NCBI GenBank assembly: GCA_050122535.1
Contig: JASFIT010000236.1
Coordinates: forward strand, 1 to 7,358
DNA length: 7,358 nt
Origin: JASFEQ01 sp050122535
GTDB taxonomy: Bacteria; Desulfobacterota; DSM-4660; Desulfatiglandales; HGW-15
Direction: 5' to 3'
Shown here: in pieces, positions 1 to 6,290 of the stretch
Position numbering within the stretch: position 1 is the first letter of the stretch
Layout: every line of letters starts with the position of its first letter
Position numbers and translations under genes: made by a program
The notes under the pieces: generated by a model
The model's database searches: none
Seen by the model: only the letters and a program-made list of their open reading frames with translations
Told to the model about the DNA's origin: nothing

Positions 1-8
1 CAGAACTT

Positions 9-1034
9 ATGGATAGAGAGAGAGCCGTGGAACAGGCCATCTCCCAGATTGAGAGGCAGTTTGGTCGGGGCTCCATCATGAAGATGAGCGAGGAGAGGGT
101 GATAGATTTACCCGCCATCTCCACCGGTTCCCTTGCTCTGGATGTGGCCCTCGGGATCGGTGGTGTCCCCAAGGGACGTGTGGTGGAAATATATGGACCC
201 GAAGCCTCGGGCAAGACCACCCTGGCCCTTCATGTGGCTGCCGAAGCCCAAGCCCAGGGAGGCATGGTGGCTTTCGTCGACGCTGAGCATGCCCTAGATG
301 TGGGTTACGCCAGGAAATTAGGGGTGGATGTGGACAGCCTTCTTGTCTCGCAGCCGGATACGGGTGAGCAGGCCCTGGATATTGCCGAAATCCTGGTCAG
401 GAGCGGTGCCATAGATGTGCTCATCATCGATTCAGTTGCAGCCCTTGTGCCAAGGGCCGAGATCGAGGGTGAGATGGGTGATCAGCATATTGGGCTTCAG
501 GCGAGGCTCATGTCTCAAGCCTTGAGAAAACTGACCGCCACCATTAGCAAATCCATGACATGCGTCATATTCATCAATCAGATAAGGATGAAAATTGGTG
601 TGATGTTTGGGAATCCGGAAACCACCACCGGAGGGAATGCCCTGAAATTTTACGCTACCCAGCGACTGGATATCCGCCGCATTGGGGCCATCAAAGAGGG
701 TGACCAGGTGGTGGGCAACAGGACCAGGGTCAAGGTGGTGAAAAACAAGATAGCCCCACCCTTCAAAGAGGCCGAATTCGACATCATCTACGGAAGAGGA
801 ATATCCAAGGAAGGAGACATCCTTGACTTGGGCGTGGGCCTTGGACTCGTAGAAAAGAGCGGCGCCTGGTATTCCTTTGAAGGAGAGAGGATCGGTCAGG
901 GAAGAGAAAATGTGAAAAGATTCTTGGGTGAAAATCAGGACATCAGAGATCGCATTGGCACTCTTGTGGTGGAGAAGACGGGTATCCAAAGACTTGAAGG
1001 GAAGGATCAGAGGCGAGAGGATAAAGAGACCTAG
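9..1034 (+). CDS. recA: RecA recombinase (start uncertain)
   Basis: RecA forms ATP-dependent filaments on single-stranded DNA, drives homologous pairing and strand exchange, and stimulates LexA self-cleavage in the SOS response. The 341-residue reading shows the whole family core: Walker A GPEASGKT at 63-70, the DAEHALD segment at 91-97, Walker B VLIIDS at 137-142, the QIRMKIG stretch from 191, and the DNA-binding loop 2 region with GNPETTTGGNALKFYA at 201-216. The C-terminal domain carries AGAWYS-like and RIGQGREN signatures. The C-terminus ends in a charge-balanced segment (GKDQRREDKET) rather than a strongly acidic tail. Length is close to the usual 340-355. Only 8 bases precede the ATG and no Shine-Dalgarno site is visible in them; the frame stays open to the edge, so the true start may lie upstream, where any LexA box would also be. 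alaS follows on the same strand after 120 bp. Confidence 0.97.
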   Translation: MDRERAVEQAISQIERQFGRGSIMKMSEERVIDLPAISTGSLALDVALGIGGVPKGRVVEIYGPEASGKTTLALHVAAEAQAQGGMVAFVDAEHALDVGYARKLGVDVDSLLVSQPDTGEQALDIAEILVRSGAIDVLIIDSVAALVPRAEIEGEMGDQHIGLQARLMSQALRKLTATISKSMTCVIFINQIRMKIGVMFGNPETTTGGNALKFYATQRLDIRRIGAIKEGDQVVGNRTRVKVVKNKIAPPFKEAEFDIIYGRGISKEGDILDLGVGLGLVEKSGAWYSFEGERIGQGRENVKRFLGENQDIRDRIGTLVVEKTGIQRLEGKDQRREDKET

Positions 1035-1069
1035 GGTGGCATCCCTGAAAAGGGTCAAGGACAAGTTTC

Positions 1070-1117
1070 ACCCGCCAACGCGCTATGGCGGGTTAACCCG
1101 CCATAGCGCGTTGGCGG
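1070..1117. repeat. 46-bp perfect palindrome between recA and alaS
   Basis: Bases 1072-1094 and 1095-1117 are exact reverse complements (23 + 23) with no spacer; the centre is GTTAAC. Symmetry ends at 1071/1118. Each half is also dyad-like: ACCCGCCA (1070-1077) and TGGCGGGT (1086-1093) form an 8-bp stem around an 8-nt loop. RNA across it could fold as one long hairpin or as two small ones. No T-run follows on either strand, so it is not a standard intrinsic terminator. The left half recurs at 6292-6315 with 22 of 24 bases identical, which marks it as a repeat family and not a private gene signal. Confidence 0.93.
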
Positions 1118-1143
1118 ATGAACGTGCCGCTTTGGAGCAAACC

Positions 1144-1157
1144 GGAGCGAATTGATG
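1144..1157 (+). promoter_or_regulatory. alaS ribosome binding site and start choice
   Basis: GGAG at 1144-1147 lies 7 nt before ATG 1155-1157, a normal spacing. The reading frame also opens one codon earlier with TTG at 1152, but that leaves only 4 nt to GGAG. ATG at 1155 gives the family-typical beginning MDFREIRQRF, so I take 1155 as the start. Confidence 0.75.
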
Positions 1158-3806
1158 GATTTCAGAGAGATCAGGCAGAGGTTCCTAGAATATTTCAAAG
1201 ACCATCAGCATGAGATTGTAAGCAGTTCCTCACTCATACCCAGGGATGACCCCACCCTCCTCTTTACCAATGCAGGGATGGTTCAATTTAAAAGCCTCTT
1301 TTTAGGAGAACAGAAGAGGGGCTACACCAGAGCCGCCACTTCTCAAAAGTGTGTGAGAGCTGGAGGAAAACACAACGACCTGGAAAATGTGGGCTATACG
1401 GCGAGACACCACACCTTTTTTGAAATGCTGGGTAACTTCTCTTTTGGGGACTATTTCAAGGAAGAGGCCATCGCCTGGGCCTGGGAGCTTTTGACAGATG
1501 GCTACAAACTTCCCGCAGACAAGCTGTATGTCTCAATATTCAAGGATGACGACGAAGCTTACAAGATCTGGGAGCGTGGTATGGGCGTTCCTTCGGAGAG
1601 AATCGTCCGGCTTGGTGAAAAAGACAATTTCTGGGCCATGGGTGACACAGGGCCATGCGGCCCCTGCTCTGAAATTCTGATCGATCAGGGAGAGGCCTTG
1701 AGCTGCGGGAAACCGGATTGCGCACCAGGGTGCGATTGCGACCGGTATCTGGAGATATGGAATCTCGTATTCACCCAGTTTGATCGTGACCCCCAGGGTA
1801 ACCTGAATCCCCTGCCAAGCCCCAATATCGACACGGGCATGGGCCTAGAGAGGTTGGCCGCCGTGGTGCAGGGTGTTACGTCCAATTATGATGCGGATAT
1901 ATTTAAGGACATCATAGGCCGCATAGAGGACTTGTCCGAGAAGAGATACGGGCTGGATAAAAAACAGGATATTTCCTTTCGGGTCATTGCTGACCACGCC
2001 CGTGCCGCGGCCTTTCTCATAGGGGATGGGATCATGCCATCCAATGAGGGAAGGGGCTATGTCCTGAGACGTATCATTCGGCGGGCCATACGCTTCGGGC
2101 AGGTGCTCAGCCTCAATGATCCCTTTCTCCATCTTGTTGCGGACAAGGTGATCGATATTATGGGCGAGGATTACGGAGAACTGCTCAGTGCCAGGAGTCT
2201 TATTCAAGGCGTTGTGCTTAACGAGGAGAAAAGATTTGCAGACACCCTTTACTACGGGATGAGGGTGTTGAAGGAAAACTTAGAGGCATTGAAGGATAAA
2301 GGAGGCGACTCCATCCCTGGCGACCTGGCCTTTAAGCTCTATGATACCTACGGGCTCTCTGTGGATATTGTGGAGGATGTGGCCAGGGAGGAGGGACTGG
2401 TGGTGGATATGGCCGGCTATGAACAGGCCATGGCCAGACAGAGAACCAAGTCTCAGGAGTCGTGGAAGGGTAGCGGAGAGGAAGAGATTCCGGAAGCCTA
2501 TCGGAAACTCACCGCAAAAGGGCTTTCCAGTCAATTTGTGGGCTATGAGAACATGAATTCCCAATCAAAGGTGCTCGCCCTTCTTATGGGAGGCCATGAG
2601 GCATCTTTTGCCCAAGCAGGGGATGAGGTGGAAGTCATCCTCAATCTTACGCCCTTTTACGGAGAAGCCGGGGGACAGGTGGGAGATACGGGCTGGCTGA
2701 TCCGAGACGGAATGAGACTGCGGGTAACAGATACACTGAAGTTTGGCCAGGATTTTGTTATCCACAAGGGGAGAATAGAAGAAGGGACGCTTTCATTGGG
2801 CGATGATATAGAGGCCAAAGTGGACGAGGAGGAAAGAAAGGCCACTGCCCGCAATCATTCAGCAACCCACCTCCTTCATGCAGCCCTCAGGGAAGTACTC
2901 GGGGACCACGTGAAGCAGGCAGGGTCCCTGGTTGCCCCGGACAGACTTCGATTTGATTTCAGCCATTTTACCCAAGTTGACCAGGAGAGACTAAAGGAGG
3001 TGGAGGCCCTTGTGAACAGGCATATCCGGGAAAACTATCCCGTAGCTACCGATGTGTTGCCAAGGGAAGAGGCCATGAAATCAGGGGCTATGGCCATTTT
3101 TGAAGAGCGATATGGCGAAGAGGTGAGGCTGGTTCGTGTGGGAGATGACATCAGTATGGAATTGTGCGGAGGAACCCACACCGCAAGGACGGGTGATGTT
3201 GGACTCTTTAAGATCGTGAGTGAGAGCGCCGTAGGGGCTAACCTGCGCCGAATTGAGGCGCTGACTGGTAAGGCGGCCTTTGAATACGTTCAGAACCAGG
3301 ATGATAGACTGAAGTCCCTGGCCCTGCTCCTGAAGACCATACCCGATCAAGTTAAAGAGAAGGTGGAAAGACTGCTAAGGGAACAGAAGGATAGAGACCG
3401 ACAGATAGAATCCCTTAAGGCAAAACTCCTCTCCACTAGGTCAGGGGACCTGTTTGAGGGCGTAAGGGAAATCAATGGCGTAAAGGTCCTTTCCCAGGAG
3501 ATGGAGGCCGCTTCTCCAAAGGATCTCCGAGAATATGCCGATCAAATCAAGGATAAATTTCGCTCTGGTATTATTGTTCTGGGCGCCAAAAGAGAGGATA
3601 AGGCCATGTTGGTCTGCTTGGTCACCAAAGATCTTCTGGATCGTTTCAAGGCCGGGGAGATCATCAGCCAATTGTCCGTCATTGTGGGAGGTAAAGGGGG
3701 CGGTCGTGCTGATATGGCTCAGGGTGGGGGAAGCAGACCCGAGGATCTTGGACGCGCCCTCGAATCTGTATATGAACTCGTTGAAAAAAGCGCTAGTTCA
3801 CTTTAA
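1155..3806 (+). CDS. alaS: Alanine--tRNA ligase
   Basis: Cytoplasmic class II aminoacyl-tRNA synthetase that activates alanine with ATP, charges tRNA-Ala, and hydrolyses mischarged Ser/Gly-tRNA. The 883-residue product has all expected parts in order: the class II catalytic core with RAATSQKCVRAGGKHNDLE from residue 59 and motif 3 DTGMGLERLA at 226-235; the tRNA-recognition helix region EGRGYVLRRIIRRA at 298-311; the editing domain with zinc ligands HSATH (H568, H572) and CGGTH (C671, H675); a charged helical linker around 720-770; and the C-Ala domain ending in the glycine-rich GGKGGGRADMAQGGG at 845-859. Length matches full-size bacterial AlaRS (about 875 residues). A short Cys cluster (C184, C189, C193, C195) sits in the catalytic half; I recall similar ones in deltaproteobacterial homologues. 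No terminator with a T-run follows; three hairpins fill the junction with the convergent bamD. Confidence 0.98.
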   Translation: MDFREIRQRFLEYFKDHQHEIVSSSSLIPRDDPTLLFTNAGMVQFKSLFLGEQKRGYTRAATSQKCVRAGGKHNDLENVGYTARHHTFFEMLGNFSFGDYFKEEAIAWAWELLTDGYKLPADKLYVSIFKDDDEAYKIWERGMGVPSERIVRLGEKDNFWAMGDTGPCGPCSEILIDQGEALSCGKPDCAPGCDCDRYLEIWNLVFTQFDRDPQGNLNPLPSPNIDTGMGLERLAAVVQGVTSNYDADIFKDIIGRIEDLSEKRYGLDKKQDISFRVIADHARAAAFLIGDGIMPSNEGRGYVLRRIIRRAIRFGQVLSLNDPFLHLVADKVIDIMGEDYGELLSARSLIQGVVLNEEKRFADTLYYGMRVLKENLEALKDKGGDSIPGDLAFKLYDTYGLSVDIVEDVAREEGLVVDMAGYEQAMARQRTKSQESWKGSGEEEIPEAYRKLTAKGLSSQFVGYENMNSQSKVLALLMGGHEASFAQAGDEVEVILNLTPFYGEAGGQVGDTGWLIRDGMRLRVTDTLKFGQDFVIHKGRIEEGTLSLGDDIEAKVDEEERKATARNHSATHLLHAALREVLGDHVKQAGSLVAPDRLRFDFSHFTQVDQERLKEVEALVNRHIRENYPVATDVLPREEAMKSGAMAIFEERYGEEVRLVRVGDDISMELCGGTHTARTGDVGLFKIVSESAVGANLRRIEALTGKAAFEYVQNQDDRLKSLALLLKTIPDQVKEKVERLLREQKDRDRQIESLKAKLLSTRSGDLFEGVREINGVKVLSQEMEAASPKDLREYADQIKDKFRSGIIVLGAKREDKAMLVCLVTKDLLDRFKAGEIISQLSVIVGGKGGGRADMAQGGGSRPEDLGRALESVYELVEKSASSL

Positions 3807-3813
3807 GTTCTTG

Positions 3814-3898
3814 CCTCAAGTCCCGAGTTCTCTCGGGACAATCCTCAAGTCCACCGAAGGTGGACGCTCCTTAAATCCCGCTGAAGCGGGATGCTCCC
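3814..3898. repeat. Tandem array of three hairpins with shared linkers
   Basis: Three perfect stem-loops lie in series: GTCCCGAG/CTCGGGAC (3820-3827 and 3832-3839, loop ttct), GTCCACC/GGTGGAC (3849-3855 and 3859-3865, loop gaa) and ATCCCGC/GCGGGAT (3875-3881 and 3886-3892, loop tgaa). Each is preceded by CCTCAA, CCTCAA or CCTTAA (3814, 3843, 3869), and the linkers after the first two hairpins are both 9 nt (aatcctcaa, gctccttaa). The array fills nearly all of the gap between the alaS stop and the bamD stop. None of the stems is followed by a T-run on either strand, so a role as a bidirectional terminator is possible but not shown by the usual signature. Confidence 0.85.
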
Positions 3899-3899
3899 A

Positions 3900-4652
3900 T
3901 TAAAAGGTCCACATTTTCGGTGCTTCAGGCTTCTTCTCTTTTTTTTCCTCTTTTTCAGTTTTCTCTACAGGAGGCTCCCGTTCTCTAATCTTCTCTTTGC
4001 ACCTGCTGATATACTCTAGGGCCTCATGATATTGCCCCATATCTGGGTAATTCTGAATAAGATACGTATATCTGTTCATGGCGGTCCGGTACTTGCCCAT
4101 CTTGTAGTAGTAGTGGCCTACATAGAGTTCATATTCCGCCAAATATATGAGGCATTGCCTTATGTTCTTTCGGCCCCTGTTCGCATACTCACTTCTTGGG
4201 AACCTTCTTACGAGCCGTTCGAATTCCTCCTTGGCCCTGAGGGTAAAACTCTGATCCCTATCGATGGCGGTGACCTGTCGAAAACTACACATGCCCTTCT
4301 GGTAAATCACATAGGGGATATTCTCGTTCTTGGGATGGAGCTTTTCAAAGTCGTCATATGCAGCAAGGGCTTCCTCAAACTCCTCTTTTTCATAAAGGCC
4401 GTCGGCCATTTTCAACTCAGCCATGATGGCATACTTGCTGTATGGATATCTGTCCTTCAGCAGCTGAAAGGCTTCAGTAGCCTCCTCGTAATTCCCTCTT
4501 TCAAAATTTGTCATACCTTCGCTCATGAGTTCAGCGGGTCTCTTGTCCTCTTCTCCTCCAAAGTATTTTTCGTAGAGAGAACACCCCCCAAGAAGGAGTA
4601 ACACTGTCGTTCCCAGAAGTATATTCCTTATGATAAAGCCTAATTTATTCAT
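3900..4652 (-). CDS. bamD: Outer membrane protein assembly lipoprotein BamD
   Basis: BamD is the essential lipoprotein partner of BamA in the complex that folds beta-barrel proteins into the outer membrane, facing the periplasm. The 250-residue product begins with a lipoprotein signal peptide: a basic start, a hydrophobic stretch and lipobox LGGC with Cys24 as the lipidated residue. Ser at +2 agrees with outer-membrane sorting. TPR-like helical repeats follow, with typical BamD phrases: NYEEATEAFQLLKDRYPYSKYA (about 54-75, quoted from its ends only in meaning), IPYVIYQKGMCSF (112-124) and YVGHYYYKMGKY (177-188). A Lys/Glu-rich tail (about 223-246) ends the protein. Length fits the family (E. 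coli about 245). The start is backed by a weak AGAGGTGA about a dozen bases upstream. It lies 53 bp downstream of trxB with no terminator seen between, so it is probably the last gene of the trxA-trxB-bamD operon. Confidence 0.93.
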   Translation of the reverse strand: MNKLGFIIRNILLGTTVLLLLGGCSLYEKYFGGEEDKRPAELMSEGMTNFERGNYEEATEAFQLLKDRYPYSKYAIMAELKMADGLYEKEEFEEALAAYDDFEKLHPKNENIPYVIYQKGMCSFRQVTAIDRDQSFTLRAKEEFERLVRRFPRSEYANRGRKNIRQCLIYLAEYELYVGHYYYKMGKYRTAMNRYTYLIQNYPDMGQYHEALEYISRCKEKIREREPPVEKTEKEEKKEKKPEAPKMWTF

Positions 4653-4705
4653 ACCTATAATCTAATCACCTCTGCACAATTCTCATCTATTGTAAGTTTT
4701 TAGCT

Positions 4706-5620
4706 TTACTCCAAATCCTCCAGGTATCTCTCTGCATAAAATGAGGCCGTCGCTCCCTCCCCCACAGCTGTTGAAATCTGGCGCCAGGGTTTGGACCGGA
4801 TATCTCCGGCTGCAAACACCCCAGGGACAGAAGTCTCCATCTTCTCGTCGGAGACGATGAAACCATTCTCATCCTGTTTCATCATTCCGTTGATCAGGTC
4901 TGCATTGGGTTGAGTCCCTATAAAAATAAAAACACCCTGGACCTCTTTGCGGCTAATTGCCCCGGTCTTCACATTTTTGAGCTCAATACCTTCAACGCCA
5001 TTCTCACCCAAGATCTTAAGCGGAATTGTATCCCATATGAATTTAATCTTCTCCTGGGCCATGGCCCGATCCTGGAGCAGCTTAACGGCCCTAAGTTCAT
5101 CCCGGCGGTGGGCGAGATGAATCGTACTGGCGAAACGGGTCAAAAAGATGGCCTCTTCCAACGCTGTGTCTCCTCCACCGATCACAGCCACGTCCTGATC
5201 CTTGTAAAAGGGGCCATCGCAGGTGGCACAGTAGGAGACCCCCTTACCCATGAGTAGCTCTTCCCCTTCAATACCCAGTTTTTTTGGTGTCGCTCCAGTT
5301 GCAATAATAAGCGCCCTTGCCTCCAACCGCCCCTTGTTCGTGATCACAATCTTCTTTTCCGGGGAAAGTTCCAACCCCATCACCTCTTCCAGCTGGATAG
5401 AAAGGTCGAAATTCTCCACCTGGGTTTTCATCCTCTCCACCAATTCAAATCCGGAGATTCCATCAGGAAACCCCGGATAGTTTTCAACCCAATCGGTGTT
5501 CAAGACCTGTCCTCCAGGAGCAAGCCTTTCCAGCAGCACGACATTCAAACGTGCCCTTGCCGTGTAGAGGCCGGCTGTTAACCCTGCCGGTCCGCCGCCT
5601 ATAATAACTATATCATGCAT
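4706..5620 (-). CDS. trxB: Thioredoxin reductase (NADPH)
   Basis: Cytoplasmic FAD-dependent enzyme that passes electrons from NADPH to thioredoxin. The 304-residue product has the FAD-binding GGGPAG at 8-13, the redox-active CATC pair (Cys131, Cys134), the NADPH-domain GGGDTA at 148-153, and HRRDELRA at 171-178, whose arginines bind the NADPH 2'-phosphate in classical TrxB. The FAD-binding AAGDIRSKPWRQ segment begins at 270. Length fits low-molecular-weight TrxB (about 310-320). The HRR motif argues for NADPH and against a ferredoxin-dependent or ferredoxin/flavodoxin-NADP reductase-like relative; the CATC pair argues against the latter too. Its ATG starts directly after the trxA stop with zero spacing, and no good Shine-Dalgarno site precedes it, which suggests translation coupled to trxA. 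The partner thioredoxin is encoded just upstream. Confidence 0.97.
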   Translation of the reverse strand: MHDIVIIGGGPAGLTAGLYTARARLNVVLLERLAPGGQVLNTDWVENYPGFPDGISGFELVERMKTQVENFDLSIQLEEVMGLELSPEKKIVITNKGRLEARALIIATGATPKKLGIEGEELLMGKGVSYCATCDGPFYKDQDVAVIGGGDTALEEAIFLTRFASTIHLAHRRDELRAVKLLQDRAMAQEKIKFIWDTIPLKILGENGVEGIELKNVKTGAISRKEVQGVFIFIGTQPNADLINGMMKQDENGFIVSDEKMETSVPGVFAAGDIRSKPWRQISTAVGEGATASFYAERYLEDLE

Positions 5621-5944
5621 TTATAGCAGTTTTTTCAATTCTTCTTCGATGTGGCTCTTGGGATGGGCACCCACGATGCTCTGGGCCAACTCTCCTCCTT
5701 TGAAGAGGAGAAGCGTAGGTATGTTCCTTATGCCAAATTTGGCGGGCGTCTGTCGGTTCTGGTCAACATCCATTTTGGCCACTTTTATCTTTCCTGCGTA
5801 TTCTTTGGCCAGTTCCTCAACAACCGGGCCCACCATTCTGCAAGGACCGCACCACGCTGCCCAGAAGTCAACCAGAGCAGGAATATCGGAATTTACGATC
5901 TCCGCATCAAAAGTCTCGTCGGTCACCTCTAAAAGATCTGACAT
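5621..5944 (-). CDS. trxA: Thioredoxin 1
   Basis: Small cytoplasmic dithiol reductase that reduces disulfides in client enzymes and is recharged by thioredoxin reductase. The 107-residue product carries WCGPC at 31-35, the buried Asp26 in ALVDFWA, Lys57 in VAKMDV, and the cis-proline Pro76 in NIPT, all at the same positions as in E. coli thioredoxin. There is no signal peptide, so it is cytoplasmic. The ATG has a strong Shine-Dalgarno site, AAAGGAG at 5951-5957, 6 nt upstream. It is the first gene of the likely trxA-trxB-bamD operon, with a TTGACA box upstream. Confidence 0.97.
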   Translation of the reverse strand: MSDLLEVTDETFDAEIVNSDIPALVDFWAAWCGPCRMVGPVVEELAKEYAGKIKVAKMDVDQNRQTPAKFGIRNIPTLLLFKGGELAQSIVGAHPKSHIEEELKKLL

Positions 5945-5981
5945 TTGGGTCTCCTTTCCACAAAAACAATTTTCCAGAATG

Positions 5982-6009
5982 AATTAACAATCCTTATGCC
6001 TTTTGTCAA
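5982..6009 (-). promoter_or_regulatory. Putative sigma-70 promoter for trxA-trxB-bamD
   Basis: On the minus strand a perfect -35 hexamer TTGACA (6009 to 6004) is followed after 15-16 nt by an AT-rich -10 candidate, GTTAAT or TTAATT (5988 to 5982). The -10 match is only moderate (4/6 with 15-nt spacing). Transcription would begin near 5975, giving a leader of roughly 30 nt before the trxA ATG. The perfect -35 and its position upstream of the first operon gene are the support. Confidence 0.5.
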
Positions 6010-6037
6010 CTTCCCTTTTGCCCAGCCCTCCCCTTGA

Positions 6038-6053
6038 GTCCACCTCGGCGGAC
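6038..6053. repeat. Single hairpin of the junction-array type
   Basis: GTCCACC (6038-6044) and GGCGGAC (6047-6053) form a stem with one A/C mismatch on the plus strand; on the minus strand that pair becomes a permissible G-U in RNA. It is preceded by CCTTGA (6032-6037) and followed by TTTCCTCGA, echoing the CCTYAA linkers of the alaS/bamD array, and its left arm equals the left arm of the middle hairpin there (3849-3855). It lies about 29 bp upstream of the trxA -35 box. Confidence 0.6.
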
Positions 6054-6076
6054 TTTCCTCGAGCTTTCCTCCAGTA

Positions 6077-6145
6077 TTACCACAACGCATGCTTTTCCTC
6101 TTCCATGAACCTTTCATATTTCCCAAAGACTTTACGGATGCTCAT
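6077..6145 (-). CDS. Possible 22-residue small protein (doubtful)
   Basis: A minus-strand frame opens with ATG at 6145 and ends with TAA at 6077. Its product ends in KVFGKYERFMEEEKHALW, which has a protein-like mix of aromatic and charged residues and could form an amphipathic helix. An in-frame TAG stands just before the ATG and there is no clear Shine-Dalgarno site. I do not recognise it. It could be a real small protein, the surviving tail of a decayed gene, or chance. The next gene downstream is trxA, about 130 bp away and with its own promoter candidate. Confidence 0.2.
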   Translation of the reverse strand: MSIRKVFGKYERFMEEEKHALW

Positions 6146-6290
6146 CTACCGAAAAAGCCCTCAGACGCTATGCTCCTTAAGACTGTTGTCCTTAAAGTAT
6201 GAGACCTTTGAAAAATGCTCAATTCTGTTCAAGGTCAAGGAAGGCGAAGATTTTAACCGCAGGAATACACGATAAGTATTTCGAGGATTT

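Noticed and set aside
432..1064. 210-codon minus-strand open frame opposite recA
   Set aside because: It lies wholly opposite a clear recA with intact motifs, crosses the recA stop, and its product has no recognisable domain; it is a shadow of recA codon use.
928..1155. 75-codon plus-strand frame between recA and alaS
   Set aside because: It starts inside recA in another frame and translates straight through the palindrome; a recX remnant would not look like this.
3814..3898. Hairpins as intrinsic terminators for alaS and bamD
   Set aside because: The stems are strong but no T-run follows any of them on either strand. A terminating effect remains possible but is not supported well enough to annotate.
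3814..3898. CRISPR array
   Set aside because: Only three units, repeats are 6-9 nt linkers, and the intervening parts are perfect hairpins instead of unrelated spacers.
4026..4601. 191-codon plus-strand open frame opposite bamD
   Set aside because: It is antisense to a convincing bamD with lipobox and TPR-like repeats. The product is low in recognisable structure and has no clear ribosome site.
6000..6070. Minus-strand gaggaaagtcc, reminiscent of the conserved start of RNase P RNA
   Set aside because: Only about 11 bases match. The following sequence is the array-type hairpin and trxA promoter, and the other conserved RNase P blocks are missing.
5929..6126. 65-codon minus-strand open frame overlapping the trxA start
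   Set aside because: It spans the hairpin, the trxA promoter and the trxA ribosome site and overlaps trxA out of frame; no family resemblance.
6003..6275. 90-codon plus-strand open frame in the intergenic region
   Set aside because: It runs through the repeat element and the hairpin, has no recognisable protein features, and is better explained by repeat DNA.
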